A DNA stretch of 64,000 nt, taken from positions 186,001 to 250,000 of the forward strand of contig NZ_CP017634.1 in the NCBI RefSeq assembly GCF_002777255.1, written 5' to 3'. A model generated the notes under the pieces. That model saw nothing but the letters and a program-made list of their open reading frames with translations, was not told where the DNA came from and did no database searches. Position numbers and translations under genes: made by a program. Of this stretch, positions 32,422 through 41,046 are shown one piece after another (the stretch's first letter is position 1; every line of letters begins with the position of its first letter). This DNA comes from Candidatus Formimonas warabiya. GTDB lineage: Bacteria > Bacillota > Dehalobacteriia > Dehalobacteriales > Dehalobacteriaceae.

Positions 32422-33396
32422 ATGTCATATCAAGTGTTTAAAGCCCATTCTTTGGCGGAGCTGTGGCAAATCTTTGCGGATCGTCCCGATGCATATCCCA
32501 TTGCCGGAGGTACGGATATTATCCCTCGTGTAAATCAAGGAATTGAGTTCCATCCACTGTTTGTTTGCCTGGATGAGATTTTAGAGCTGTACGGTGTTGT
32601 TTGGCTGCCGGATGGTTCACTGCAGATTGGTGCATTAAGTAAACTAGTAGAGTTAGCCGAGAATAAACGGTTATCTGAATATCACGCGCTGCAGCAGGCA
32701 TGCTCCCGTGTGGCGTCTCCGCAGATTCGTAATCAGGCAACGATCGGTGGCAATGTCCTGCAGGAGAACCGCTGTATCTATTTTAACCAATCAGTTAGCT
32801 GGCGCAGAGAAGAACCTTGTTTTAAACTGGGGGGAAAACGTTGCTACCAATATACGCGTAGCCCGCAGTGCGTTGCTTTGTTTCAGTCTGATGTGGCGCC
32901 GGTGCTGATGTCTTATCATGCGGTCGCTTGTTGGCAGGGTCCCCGCGGCATACGGCAAACACCGCTCGCTGAACTTTATCTTGATGCCGGCAAGAAAGCC
33001 AAAGGGACCGATGAAATCCTAATTGCACTTGTAATCCCCCCCATAGATGGTGTTATGCGTTCTGCTTATACTAGGGAGACGATCCGGGGCTCCTTTGATT
33101 TTCCGCTGATTAGTTGTGCTATGACCTTCGTGGAGCAAGATGGGCGGATCACACAAGCCACGGTTGTTATAGGCAGTGCCGGTGTGAAACCGCAGTATGT
33201 GGATGATATCAAACCGCTGTTACAGGGGAAGACCCCTGCAGAAGCGGTGAAACTGATGGAGGAAGTTCAGACGCTTGCTACAAAAAAGATCGCGCCGTTT
33301 CGCGATAGCCGGGTTGATGCTGTAACCAGAAAGGCACTGGGCAAATCCGCAGTCAAACGTGCATTGTTACAGGTTTGTGGGCAGGATCGACAATAA
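32422..33396 (+). CDS. Molybdenum hydroxylase FAD subunit with extra 4Fe-4S insertion (HcrB-like)
   Basis: A 324-residue FAD-binding subunit. FAD motifs are AGGTDIIPR (28-36) and ATIGGNV (106-112). Between residues 118 and 150 it has Cys118, Cys133, Cys141 and Cys150, spaced 15, 8 and 9. This matches, with one residue less in the first gap, the loop that binds an additional 4Fe-4S cluster in 4-hydroxybenzoyl-CoA reductase beta, including the NQS...W segment. In that enzyme the cluster lets low-potential ferredoxin electrons drive reductive dehydroxylation. The paralogous FAD subunit at 39466 lacks the loop. Together with the Etf-ferredoxin genes this suggests low-potential electron exchange in this complex. 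Confidence 0.9.
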   Translation: MSYQVFKAHSLAELWQIFADRPDAYPIAGGTDIIPRVNQGIEFHPLFVCLDEILELYGVVWLPDGSLQIGALSKLVELAENKRLSEYHALQQACSRVASPQIRNQATIGGNVLQENRCIYFNQSVSWRREEPCFKLGGKRCYQYTRSPQCVALFQSDVAPVLMSYHAVACWQGPRGIRQTPLAELYLDAGKKAKGTDEILIALVIPPIDGVMRSAYTRETIRGSFDFPLISCAMTFVEQDGRITQATVVIGSAGVKPQYVDDIKPLLQGKTPAEAVKLMEEVQTLATKKIAPFRDSRVDAVTRKALGKSAVKRALLQVCGQDRQ

Positions 33397-33438
33397 TTAA
33401 GGCAACAAAATATCGATTATATAATTGGGGGTATTAAG

Positions 33439-34617
33439 ATGAAAAATTATGATGTAGTCTTTGTTGGCGGATCCCTAATGGCGTGCGCGGCTGCGTACAC
33501 GATGTTAAACGAAAACCCGAACACAAAGATCTTGATGATCGAAAAGGATCCCACCTATAAGCTTGCCGCCACGCCTCTCGCTTTAGGCGGGATCCGACAG
33601 CAATTCAGTGAACGTGTTAATATCCGTCTGGCTAAGATCAGCGTTGACACCTTTGAGAATTTTGGTGAACTAATGGAGACAAAAACTTTTGGGAAACCTG
33701 AGATTGATCTGCGCCAGGGTGGTTACCTTTTCCTGGTGGATGAGAGCAAATGGCCGGTAGCGCAGGAAAATGCCAAGGTACAAAAAGAAGAAGGGGTTGA
33801 TATTCGACTGCTCACCCCCGGCGATTTGGAAACTATGCTGCCTGAAACGGATTTATCGGGTATCGTTGGCGGTACCATATGCCCAAGAGAAGGCATCCTC
33901 GATCCACAGTCCGTATTAACCGGCTATCTGCGTAAGGTCAGAGAACTGGGCGCGGAGTTAATCACCGATGAAGTGGTGGGCATGAAGATGACTGGGGATA
34001 AGATCAGGGAAATAAACTGTAAATCCGGTGAGGCCTTTAGCGCGGATGTGATCGTTAATGCAGCCGGTCCATGGGCAAAAGAGATTGGCAAGATGATCGG
34101 TCTCGACATTCCCGTGGAGCCAATGGCCCATGACCTTTATGTAGCCAAAATGCCGATGGAAGCAAATGTGGGTCATTCCTATACAACGCTGCCCACCACG
34201 ACATGGTGGTATAGGGAGCATCAAACCGGAGATACGCTGCTGTGCGGGAAAACTAAACTTGATTTCAGCTTTGGTTTTGACTTTAATGTCGATGTGCCGT
34301 ATTTCGAAGAGGAGGTCTGGCCCGATCTTGCTGAACGTATGGAAAAGCTGGATAACCTGAGGCTGTTAAAATACTGGCGCGGCTGCTACGAGTATAACCC
34401 GATAGACTTTAACGCCATCATCGGCCAGCATCCTGATGTGACGAACTTTTATCTGATCAATGGTTTTTCCGGTCATGGTATGATGCAGGCGCCGGCTGCA
34501 GGACAGGGTCTTGCTGAGTACATTCTGTACGGCGAATACCGGACACTGGATTTGAGTGCGATGAATATGCGCCGTTTCCGTGAAAATAGGTTAATCGTTG
34601 AAAAAGCGATCATTTAA
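33439..34617 (+). CDS. DAO-family FAD-dependent oxidoreductase
   Basis: A 392-residue flavoprotein of the D-amino acid/sarcosine oxidase family. The N-terminal Rossmann motif is slightly unusual (VVFVGGSLMACAAAYTML, with a GGSxxA core), followed by MIEKD and LGGIRQQFSE; VNAAGPWAKEIG and the C-terminal NGFSGHGMMQAPAAGQGLAEY are typical of the family. It should oxidise a C-N bond of an amino or imino acid, perhaps a D-amino acid supplied by the epimerase at 25163. In an anaerobe the acceptor would be a carrier rather than oxygen, and the EtfAB three genes upstream is the natural candidate. ATG 33439 follows a GGGGG ribosome site. Confidence 0.85.
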   Translation: MKNYDVVFVGGSLMACAAAYTMLNENPNTKILMIEKDPTYKLAATPLALGGIRQQFSERVNIRLAKISVDTFENFGELMETKTFGKPEIDLRQGGYLFLVDESKWPVAQENAKVQKEEGVDIRLLTPGDLETMLPETDLSGIVGGTICPREGILDPQSVLTGYLRKVRELGAELITDEVVGMKMTGDKIREINCKSGEAFSADVIVNAAGPWAKEIGKMIGLDIPVEPMAHDLYVAKMPMEANVGHSYTTLPTTTWWYREHQTGDTLLCGKTKLDFSFGFDFNVDVPYFEEEVWPDLAERMEKLDNLRLLKYWRGCYEYNPIDFNAIIGQHPDVTNFYLINGFSGHGMMQAPAAGQGLAEYILYGEYRTLDLSAMNMRRFRENRLIVEKAII

Positions 34618-34641
34618 ACACAAACAGCAGGAGGCTGACTT

Positions 34642-35976
34642 ATGAAAGATTTACGTCAATTGCTTAGGTGGCTGGATGCACGCGGGCAGATTGCGCATGT
34701 AACGCGGGAGGTCGCTCCGGATTACGAATTGGTCGCGGTTGCCAAAAAGATTAATGAACGGTACGGCAAAGCTGTCTATTTTGAGCACGTAAAGGGCTCC
34801 AAATATCCTGTTCTTTCTTATGCGCTGTCATCCAGAGAGGGGATCGCGGAATCCTTGAATATGGAGCCGCAGCGGATGGTGCATCAGTGGAGTTGCCGCG
34901 AAGCACAGCAGAAGCCTTATCGCATCGTTGAGAGCGGCTCGGTACAAGAGGTAGTGGAGGCTAACCCTGATTTGTTTGATCTGCCCCTCTGCTTGCACAG
35001 TGATGGAAACAATGGCCGTTATATCACCGGCGGCGTGCTGGTGGCGCGTCACCCAGGGCTTGGCATGATGAACGCCTCCTTCAATCGTTGCCAACTGGTA
35101 GATAAAGATAAGCTGCGTGTGCGGATGATGCCTCCGCAACATTTGGGGGTGATTTATGAAGAGGCGGAAGCATTGAACAAACCGCTGGAAGTAGCGATTG
35201 TTATCGGCGCTTCTCCAGCGGTAATGTACAGCGCCGCTTCCAAAATCCCCATAGACCGTGATGAACTGGAATTTGCCGGCGCCCTGTCAAATGAACAACT
35301 GGACGTGGTGCGCGGCAAGAGTATCGACGTATTGATCCCTGCAAATGCAGAAATTGTCATAGAGGGAAAGGTACTGCCCCATGTACGCGAGGATGAAGGG
35401 CCTTTCGGTGAATTTACGGATTCCTATGTACCGGTGATGCAAAACCATGTATTTCAAATGACCGCGATTACCCACCGCAAGGACGCATTCTGGCATGATA
35501 TCTATGCGGGCGGCACGGAGGATCTTAATTTGCTTGGTTTGCCGATAGAATCAGAGGTTTTCAATCATATCCGAAAGTTCGCAAACCCCGAGGATATCAT
35601 AGATGTAGTAACATCACCCTTTGTGTTCGGTTGTTTCATCCGTTTACGCAAACGTAACGAACAGCAGCCGAAAAACATTCTCCTCTCGGCACTGGCTTCT
35701 TACGCTTGGATCAAGTTCGCAGTAGTGGTGGACGAGGACGTAGATATTCGCAAACCCAACGACGTTTTTTGGGCGATCCAGACACGGTGCTGCCCGGATA
35801 AGGGTGTTATGGTTATCCCCGGTGTATCCTCCTATACCAGAGAAGATGTAAAAGACGAGAATATCGGCAAATTCGGAATAGATGCCACGGCCCCACTGCA
35901 CAAGAGCCATATTTACAGACGCCGCACCAACAGAATGTACGACCAGATCAGAATCGATGATTATTATAAATCGTAA
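34642..35976 (+). CDS. UbiD-family decarboxylase (prenylated-FMN enzyme)
   Basis: A 444-residue UbiD-family protein. These enzymes use prenylated FMN for reversible decarboxylation of aromatic, heteroaromatic or acrylic acids. The catalytic Glu pair of the E-R-E triad is visible in DEGPFGEFTDSY (Glu and Glu five residues apart, residues about 253-258), and the N-terminal DLRQLLRWLDARGQI and late WHDIYAGGTEDLNLLGLP are family signatures. The cofactor-making UbiX is not encoded in the window. ATG 34642 follows CAGGAGG. It is flanked by the DAO flavoprotein and the DUF4392 gene, co-directional with small gaps, so it belongs to the same pathway, removing or adding a carboxyl group on the ring substrate. 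Confidence 0.9.
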   Translation: MKDLRQLLRWLDARGQIAHVTREVAPDYELVAVAKKINERYGKAVYFEHVKGSKYPVLSYALSSREGIAESLNMEPQRMVHQWSCREAQQKPYRIVESGSVQEVVEANPDLFDLPLCLHSDGNNGRYITGGVLVARHPGLGMMNASFNRCQLVDKDKLRVRMMPPQHLGVIYEEAEALNKPLEVAIVIGASPAVMYSAASKIPIDRDELEFAGALSNEQLDVVRGKSIDVLIPANAEIVIEGKVLPHVREDEGPFGEFTDSYVPVMQNHVFQMTAITHRKDAFWHDIYAGGTEDLNLLGLPIESEVFNHIRKFANPEDIIDVVTSPFVFGCFIRLRKRNEQQPKNILLSALASYAWIKFAVVVDEDVDIRKPNDVFWAIQTRCCPDKGVMVIPGVSSYTREDVKDENIGKFGIDATAPLHKSHIYRRRTNRMYDQIRIDDYYKS

Positions 35977-36005
35977 GAACATAAGGGAAAAGGGGATTAT
36001 TTTAT

Positions 36006-37076
36006 ATGGATTATCGTTTTATCGGCGAAGCAGTTGACCGCTTAGTCACGGTGCCGATGTCCAACTGGACGATTTTAAAAGGCTTGCCGCTTACAAAAAC
36101 CTATGAAGCTGCGCGTGCCAAAGCAGGCGGCGAACCACTGACACTAAAGGCAGCGCGCCTGCTGACCGAGCGGGTGAAAAAAGGTGATACGGTGCTTCTT
36201 CTTTCCGGCTTTGTCATTCTCAACTGGAACCGGCCGGAAACAGATGGTCCTATCGGCGCAGCAGCTTTGGCGCGAAGTCTTGATCTAGCACTGGGTGCCG
36301 TTCCGGTGATCCTGACTGAAGACATTCTAGTTGACAATCTGGCTGCAACGACAGAGGCAGCAGGCATGGTTGTTTGTGATCATGAAGAAGAGCTTCATCG
36401 TGGCGGTCGGGGCCGAAAGGCATTGGTGATGGGCTTTCCGCTGGAACATGAAGAAGCGAAGAAGCGGACTATTGAGATTCTCGACCGGCTCAATCCCAAA
36501 GCTGTCATTGCAGTTGAACGTCCCGGATGGAATGAATATCAAGTCCATCACAGCGGCATGGGCTATAATATTTCCGATGTTACAGCCAAACTTGATTACC
36601 TTTTCCTTGAAGCGCAGAAGCGCGGCATACTCACTATCGGTGTGGGTGATTTGGGTAATGAGATGGGTATGGGTTCTGTGGAAGAAGAGGTCAAAGCCGG
36701 TATCCCTAATGGAGCAACTTGTTTGTGCGGGTGTGGCGGCGGCATCGCTTGCAACATCTCTGCTGATGTAGGCTTGATCTGCAATATTTCCAACTGGGGC
36801 GCTTATGGTATCTGTGCTTGTCTCGCTGCATTGGCCGGCGAGGAGGAAGTTCTGCATGACGGGAAACTGGAAAGTCGTATGATCAGTGCCTGTGTGGAAG
36901 CTGGTGCACTCGATCCGGTTAGCGGTATGCTTATCCCCTGTGTGGACGGTGAGCCGGATACGATTAACGCATACATCGTGGAAATGCTGCGTGGGATTGT
37001 GCGTCATATTACCAAAGGGAGTATCTTTACTCGTAGCTACCGGGAGACAGGTAAAAAGAGGATTGAAAACTTGTAG
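36006..37076 (+). CDS. DUF4392 protein (D-glutamate-cyclase-like)
   Basis: A 356-residue protein of the DUF4392 family, the domain also found at the C-terminus of D-glutamate cyclase, which turns D-glutamate into 5-oxo-D-proline. Family features are ETDGPIGAAALARSL, IAVERPGWNEYQVHHSGMGY, TIGVGDLGNEMGMG and the glycine/cysteine-rich CLCGCGGGIACNISADVG. The cysteine-rich stretch (CLCGCGGGIAC) is notable. In this cluster it could open or close a lactam ring such as 5-oxoproline. It follows UbiD by 29 bases and precedes the second molybdenum hydroxylase by 94 bases. Family call is firm, reaction is inferred. Confidence 0.8.
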   Translation: MDYRFIGEAVDRLVTVPMSNWTILKGLPLTKTYEAARAKAGGEPLTLKAARLLTERVKKGDTVLLLSGFVILNWNRPETDGPIGAAALARSLDLALGAVPVILTEDILVDNLAATTEAAGMVVCDHEEELHRGGRGRKALVMGFPLEHEEAKKRTIEILDRLNPKAVIAVERPGWNEYQVHHSGMGYNISDVTAKLDYLFLEAQKRGILTIGVGDLGNEMGMGSVEEEVKAGIPNGATCLCGCGGGIACNISADVGLICNISNWGAYGICACLAALAGEEEVLHDGKLESRMISACVEAGALDPVSGMLIPCVDGEPDTINAYIVEMLRGIVRHITKGSIFTRSYRETGKKRIENL

Positions 37077-37170
37077 CTTTTAAATGAGACTACATCATTA
37101 GGGCTGTACCTTGTAACATCGTTTATCTAAAAACAAACGGATCCCTGGGTAAATAAATGGGGGGTATGAA

Positions 37171-39450
37171 ATGGTAATCGGAAAAAGTATTAATCGTGTA
37201 GATGCGATTGATAAAGTGCTGGGACGTGCAAAATTTACAGAAGACTTAATACCGGCTAATGCTTTGGTAGGTCGGGTGATGCATAGCACCATCGCCAATG
37301 GCCTGGTGAAAACCATTGATACAAGTAAGGCGTTGTTAATGGACGGCGTTATCAAGGTAGTCTCTTGCTTCGACGTGCCAAATATCCAGTTTCCGACTGC
37401 CGGCCACCCTTGGTCTCTCGATGAAAGCCATCAGGATGTACGTGACCGTAAAATATTGAATCAAAGAGTACGTCATTACGGCGACTGCATTGCCGCTGTA
37501 TTGGCCAAAGATGAGATCATTGCCGCGCGCGCAATAGCCGCGCTGAACGTAGAGTATGAAGAATATCCTGTGCTGCTGGATCCTGCAGCTGCCCTTGAGT
37601 CCGAGGCCGATGCGATTCACTTGGAATACCCAGATAATATCTTAAAAAAGACAAATTATACAGATGGTGACTGGCAGGCAGCCGTACACCAGGAAGGTTT
37701 GCTGCAGCTGAAAAAAAAATATCTTACAGTTCCAGTACAGCATTGCCACATTGAGAATCCAGTATGTTTCGCTTATATGGAGGGGGATCGCATCGTAGTA
37801 GTAAGTTCCACACAAATTCCCCACATCGTACGACGGGTAGTCAGTCAGGCGTTGGGGATTCCCTTGGGTAGAATCCGGGTTATTAAACCGTATGTTGGCG
37901 GCGGTTTCGGTAATAAGCAGGACGTGATCTATGAACCCCTGGCAGCCTATTTGACTATGGTGGCGGGCGGTCACTGCGTTTGTCTCAACATGAGCAGAGA
38001 GGAGACTTTTTCATCCAGCCGTACCCGTCATGGTATGGAGTTTTATTTACACAGCTGGGTTGACCGCAAGGGAAATCTGGCGGCGCGTTATGTTAAAGGC
38101 GTCTCCAATCAGGGTGGCTATGCCTCGCACGGCCATACAGTTTTAGCTAATGCCATCAGTGGGTACCGCAATCTATATCATCAACAAGCGATCCGACAGG
38201 AAGCAGTCACAGTTTACACCAATATCTGCAGCGGCGGCGCCATGCGCGCTTATGGCATACCTCAAATTAATTTTGCCATGGAATCCCATATGGATGATCT
38301 AGCCCAAAAGCTTTGTATTGATCCAATCGACTTTAGAAAACGAAATATGATGCGCGTGGGAGACGTTGATCCCGGGACGGGGATTATCTGCCATAGTAAC
38401 GGGCTGGAGGAATGCCTTAATGTGGGCAAGAGCTATATAGATTGGCAGAAAAAACGAGAGTTATACCGTGAACAGAGCGGTGATATCCGTCGTGGAGTAG
38501 GGATGGCGATCTTCAGTTACAAGACCGGTGCTTATCCCAGTGCTATGGAGATTGGCAGTGCCAGGGTGATCCTTAACCAGGATGGCTCTGTTCAGGTGCA
38601 GATGGGTGCAACAGAGATCGGGCAAGGCGCAGATACGGTCTTCTCACAAATGGCAGCAGAAACGATTGGTATTGAGCCCGATCAGGTACATGTGATCAGT
38701 ACACAGGATACCGACACGACACCCTTTGATACTGGTGCCTATGGTTCCCGCCAGTCCTATGTTTCGGGTGCCGCATTGAAGCAGACATGTCTATTGTTTC
38801 TGGAGAGGATCTTTTGTTATGCCGCTGAGCGGTGGGGTTGTAACAGCATTGATCTTGATCTTCGCAAAGGGATGCTTCAGAGCAAAGTAACCGGACAAAC
38901 TGTAGTGTCATTGAAGCAATTGGCAATGAATGCGTTCTACAGCAGAGAACATGCAATGCATATCACCGCGGAATCCTCCTACCAGTGTAAGGATAACACC
39001 TATGCATTGGGATGCTGTTTTGCGGAGATAGAGGTGGATATTCGTCTGGGCAGGATTAAGATTCTTGATATCGTCAATGTACATGATAGCGGACGAATTA
39101 TCAATCCCATGTTGGCGAAAGCACAAGTACATGGCGGTATGGCGATGGGACTGGGCTATGCCCTTTCTGAACAAATGCTGTATAACAGAGAAGGAAAATT
39201 ATTGAACGGAAATTTCTTGGATTATAAGCTGCCTACAGCGATGGATATACCGCCGCTGCAGGTGAGATTTGTAGAAACATATGACCCTAGCAGTCCTTAT
39301 GGGAATAAATCTCTAGGTGAACCTCCAGTAATCCCTGTCGCCGCTGCGGTTCGTAATGCCTTGCTTTGTGCCACCGGTGTCGCAATCGATCAGCTGCCTA
39401 TGAATCCGCCATGTCTGATCAAAGCTTTTCAGGCGGCAGGATTGATATAG
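37171..39450 (+). CDS. Molybdenum hydroxylase large (Mo-cofactor) subunit, set 2
   Basis: A 759-residue xanthine-dehydrogenase-family large subunit, related to but clearly different from the one at 27608. It has the hammerhead start IGKSINRVDAIDKVLGRAKF, the Mo-cofactor motif VGGGFGNKQD (where set 1 has MGGAFGGKSE), MRAYGIPQINFAME and the catalytic Glu717 in SLGEPP. A run of cysteines near 610-640 is odd but not a known motif. Its partners follow directly: FAD subunit 15 bases later and 2Fe-2S subunit overlapping that, the classical order. Two different large subunits in one run imply two successive hydroxylations, or oxidation and reduction at different ring positions. Confidence 0.9.
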   Translation: MVIGKSINRVDAIDKVLGRAKFTEDLIPANALVGRVMHSTIANGLVKTIDTSKALLMDGVIKVVSCFDVPNIQFPTAGHPWSLDESHQDVRDRKILNQRVRHYGDCIAAVLAKDEIIAARAIAALNVEYEEYPVLLDPAAALESEADAIHLEYPDNILKKTNYTDGDWQAAVHQEGLLQLKKKYLTVPVQHCHIENPVCFAYMEGDRIVVVSSTQIPHIVRRVVSQALGIPLGRIRVIKPYVGGGFGNKQDVIYEPLAAYLTMVAGGHCVCLNMSREETFSSSRTRHGMEFYLHSWVDRKGNLAARYVKGVSNQGGYASHGHTVLANAISGYRNLYHQQAIRQEAVTVYTNICSGGAMRAYGIPQINFAMESHMDDLAQKLCIDPIDFRKRNMMRVGDVDPGTGIICHSNGLEECLNVGKSYIDWQKKRELYREQSGDIRRGVGMAIFSYKTGAYPSAMEIGSARVILNQDGSVQVQMGATEIGQGADTVFSQMAAETIGIEPDQVHVISTQDTDTTPFDTGAYGSRQSYVSGAALKQTCLLFLERIFCYAAERWGCNSIDLDLRKGMLQSKVTGQTVVSLKQLAMNAFYSREHAMHITAESSYQCKDNTYALGCCFAEIEVDIRLGRIKILDIVNVHDSGRIINPMLAKAQVHGGMAMGLGYALSEQMLYNREGKLLNGNFLDYKLPTAMDIPPLQVRFVETYDPSSPYGNKSLGEPPVIPVAAAVRNALLCATGVAIDQLPMNPPCLIKAFQAAGLI

Positions 39451-39465
39451 AAGGAGGCGTGATTT

Positions 39466-40341
39466 GTGTTCGATATTGCGCAAAATGATCTGGCATATCG
39501 TGTAGATCAGGCGATCGCTTTTCTGGACGCCGATCCGAATGCCATTGTGATCGCCGGAGGAACAGATGTCTTAATTAAGGTAAGAGATGGGAAACTGGCA
39601 GGCTGCCATCTCGTTAGCATTAATGGTATTAAGGAATTGAAGGGTGTGCGCTTAAATGAGAATAACGAAATAGTGATTGGTTCCCTGACCACCTTCAGGG
39701 AATTGGAAGAAGATGAAACGATTCAAAGGCATATGCCGATTTTAGCCGGCGCCGCAGGCGCAGTAGGCGGGCCGCAGATCCGAGCCGTAGGTACGATTGG
39801 TGGTAACATCAGTAACGGTGTAACGAGTGCCGATACCGCATCTACTCTGCTGACTCTAAATGCGGAGCTAACCTTAACCTCTTCTGCCGGTCATCGGTTA
39901 CTGCCTATCGAAGCATATTACCTAAGCGCCGGAAAGGTGGCACTTCGTCATGGCGAGCTGTTGACGGCCATAACCATAAAACCCGCTGATTATCGGGGCT
40001 ATCACGGAAAATATATCAAATACGCGATGCGCAATGCTATGGATATCGCCATACTGGGCTGTGCGGTGCTGATAAAAACTGATGTGCCGTCTCGATTTAT
40101 CGAGGATATCCGAATCGCATTAGGCGTGGCCGGGCCTGTTCCAATGAGAGCATTAAAGACGGAGGCTGCTTTGATCGGTTTACCATTAGAGGAGGCGCTG
40201 TGCATAGGGCCGGATATATTGCGTAAGGAGATTACCCCGCGTGATTCCTGGCGGGCCTCGCGGGCCTTTCGTCTGCATGTGGCTGGAGAGATTTTTCGCC
40301 AGGCATTAGCGAGCGCGTGGCAAGAAGGAGTTGAGCGGTAA
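39466..40341 (+). CDS. Molybdenum hydroxylase FAD subunit, set 2
   Basis: A 291-residue CoxM/XdhB-type FAD subunit with AGGTDVLIK (residues about 31-39) and VGTIGGNISNG (about 106-116). It lacks the four-cysteine insertion of the set 1 subunit, so this enzyme passes electrons from the 2Fe-2S centres to FAD only, and probably on to NAD. GTG at 39466 follows AAGGAGG. Its stop overlaps the start of the 2Fe-2S subunit (TAATG), showing coupled translation. Confidence 0.92.
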   Translation: MFDIAQNDLAYRVDQAIAFLDADPNAIVIAGGTDVLIKVRDGKLAGCHLVSINGIKELKGVRLNENNEIVIGSLTTFRELEEDETIQRHMPILAGAAGAVGGPQIRAVGTIGGNISNGVTSADTASTLLTLNAELTLTSSAGHRLLPIEAYYLSAGKVALRHGELLTAITIKPADYRGYHGKYIKYAMRNAMDIAILGCAVLIKTDVPSRFIEDIRIALGVAGPVPMRALKTEAALIGLPLEEALCIGPDILRKEITPRDSWRASRAFRLHVAGEIFRQALASAWQEGVER

Positions 40342-40826
40342 TGATACGCATCGTCCATTTGTCTGTCAACGGCAGAGAAGAGGAATTGGCTGTGGATGTT
40401 AGAGAAACGTTAGCGGATACGCTTCGTAACCGTCTGGGTTTAACGAGCGTGAAAAAGGGGTGTGGCGTTGGAGAATGTGGTGCCTGTACCGTACTAATTG
40501 ACGGTATCGCTATCAATAGCTGCATCTATTTGGCGACATGGGCGGAAGGTAAGCAGATCCTGACAGTGGAAGGCTTGCAGCAGAATCCCGGCCAATTACA
40601 TCCAATTCAGCGTGCTTTTGTAGAGGAAGCAGCAATTCAATGTGGTTTTTGTACACCGGGTATGATAATGACCGCGGTAGAAATCGTGAGAAGCGGTAAA
40701 AAATACACACGTGATGAATTGCGCAGGTTGATCTCCGGGCATCTTTGCCGCTGTACTGGATATGAGAATATATTAAATGCCATTCAGCGTTCACTTACAG
40801 AAGCTGGATTCAATGAACTTGGATAG
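40341..40826 (+). CDS. Molybdenum hydroxylase 2Fe-2S subunit, set 2
   Basis: A 161-residue small subunit. Cluster ligands are CGVGECGACTV with a later NSC for the first 2Fe-2S, and CGFCTPGM with CRCTGY for the second. It completes the three-subunit hydroxylase of genes 37171, 39466 and 40341. The start overlaps the FAD-subunit stop by one base. It is followed by 220 bases without a gene before the NhaC-type carrier. Confidence 0.93.
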   Translation: MIRIVHLSVNGREEELAVDVRETLADTLRNRLGLTSVKKGCGVGECGACTVLIDGIAINSCIYLATWAEGKQILTVEGLQQNPGQLHPIQRAFVEEAAIQCGFCTPGMIMTAVEIVRSGKKYTRDELRRLISGHLCRCTGYENILNAIQRSLTEAGFNELG

Positions 40827-41046
40827 CCAATAGGGACACCATGGCAAAATGCAGTTATGAACCGTGAGCTTTCCCAATGTGTGTTAAGAAAGGCTAAATT
40901 TAAGTTATTAAGGTGGTATTTGTTGAAGGGAGGTGAAACGGCATGGTCTAAGTTAAATGGGTGGAAATAGGCTGCACTATTCTGTTAATGGACAAAAGAT
41001 TCGGCATAAGACAAGGAAAAAAGAAAATATGAATGGAGGTAAGTTT

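Noticed and set aside
36327..37007. A 226-codon open frame on the minus strand
   Set aside because: It lies fully antisense to the DUF4392 gene, whose sequence has clear family motifs; the antisense frame has no ribosome site and a His/Thr-rich, non-protein-like composition.
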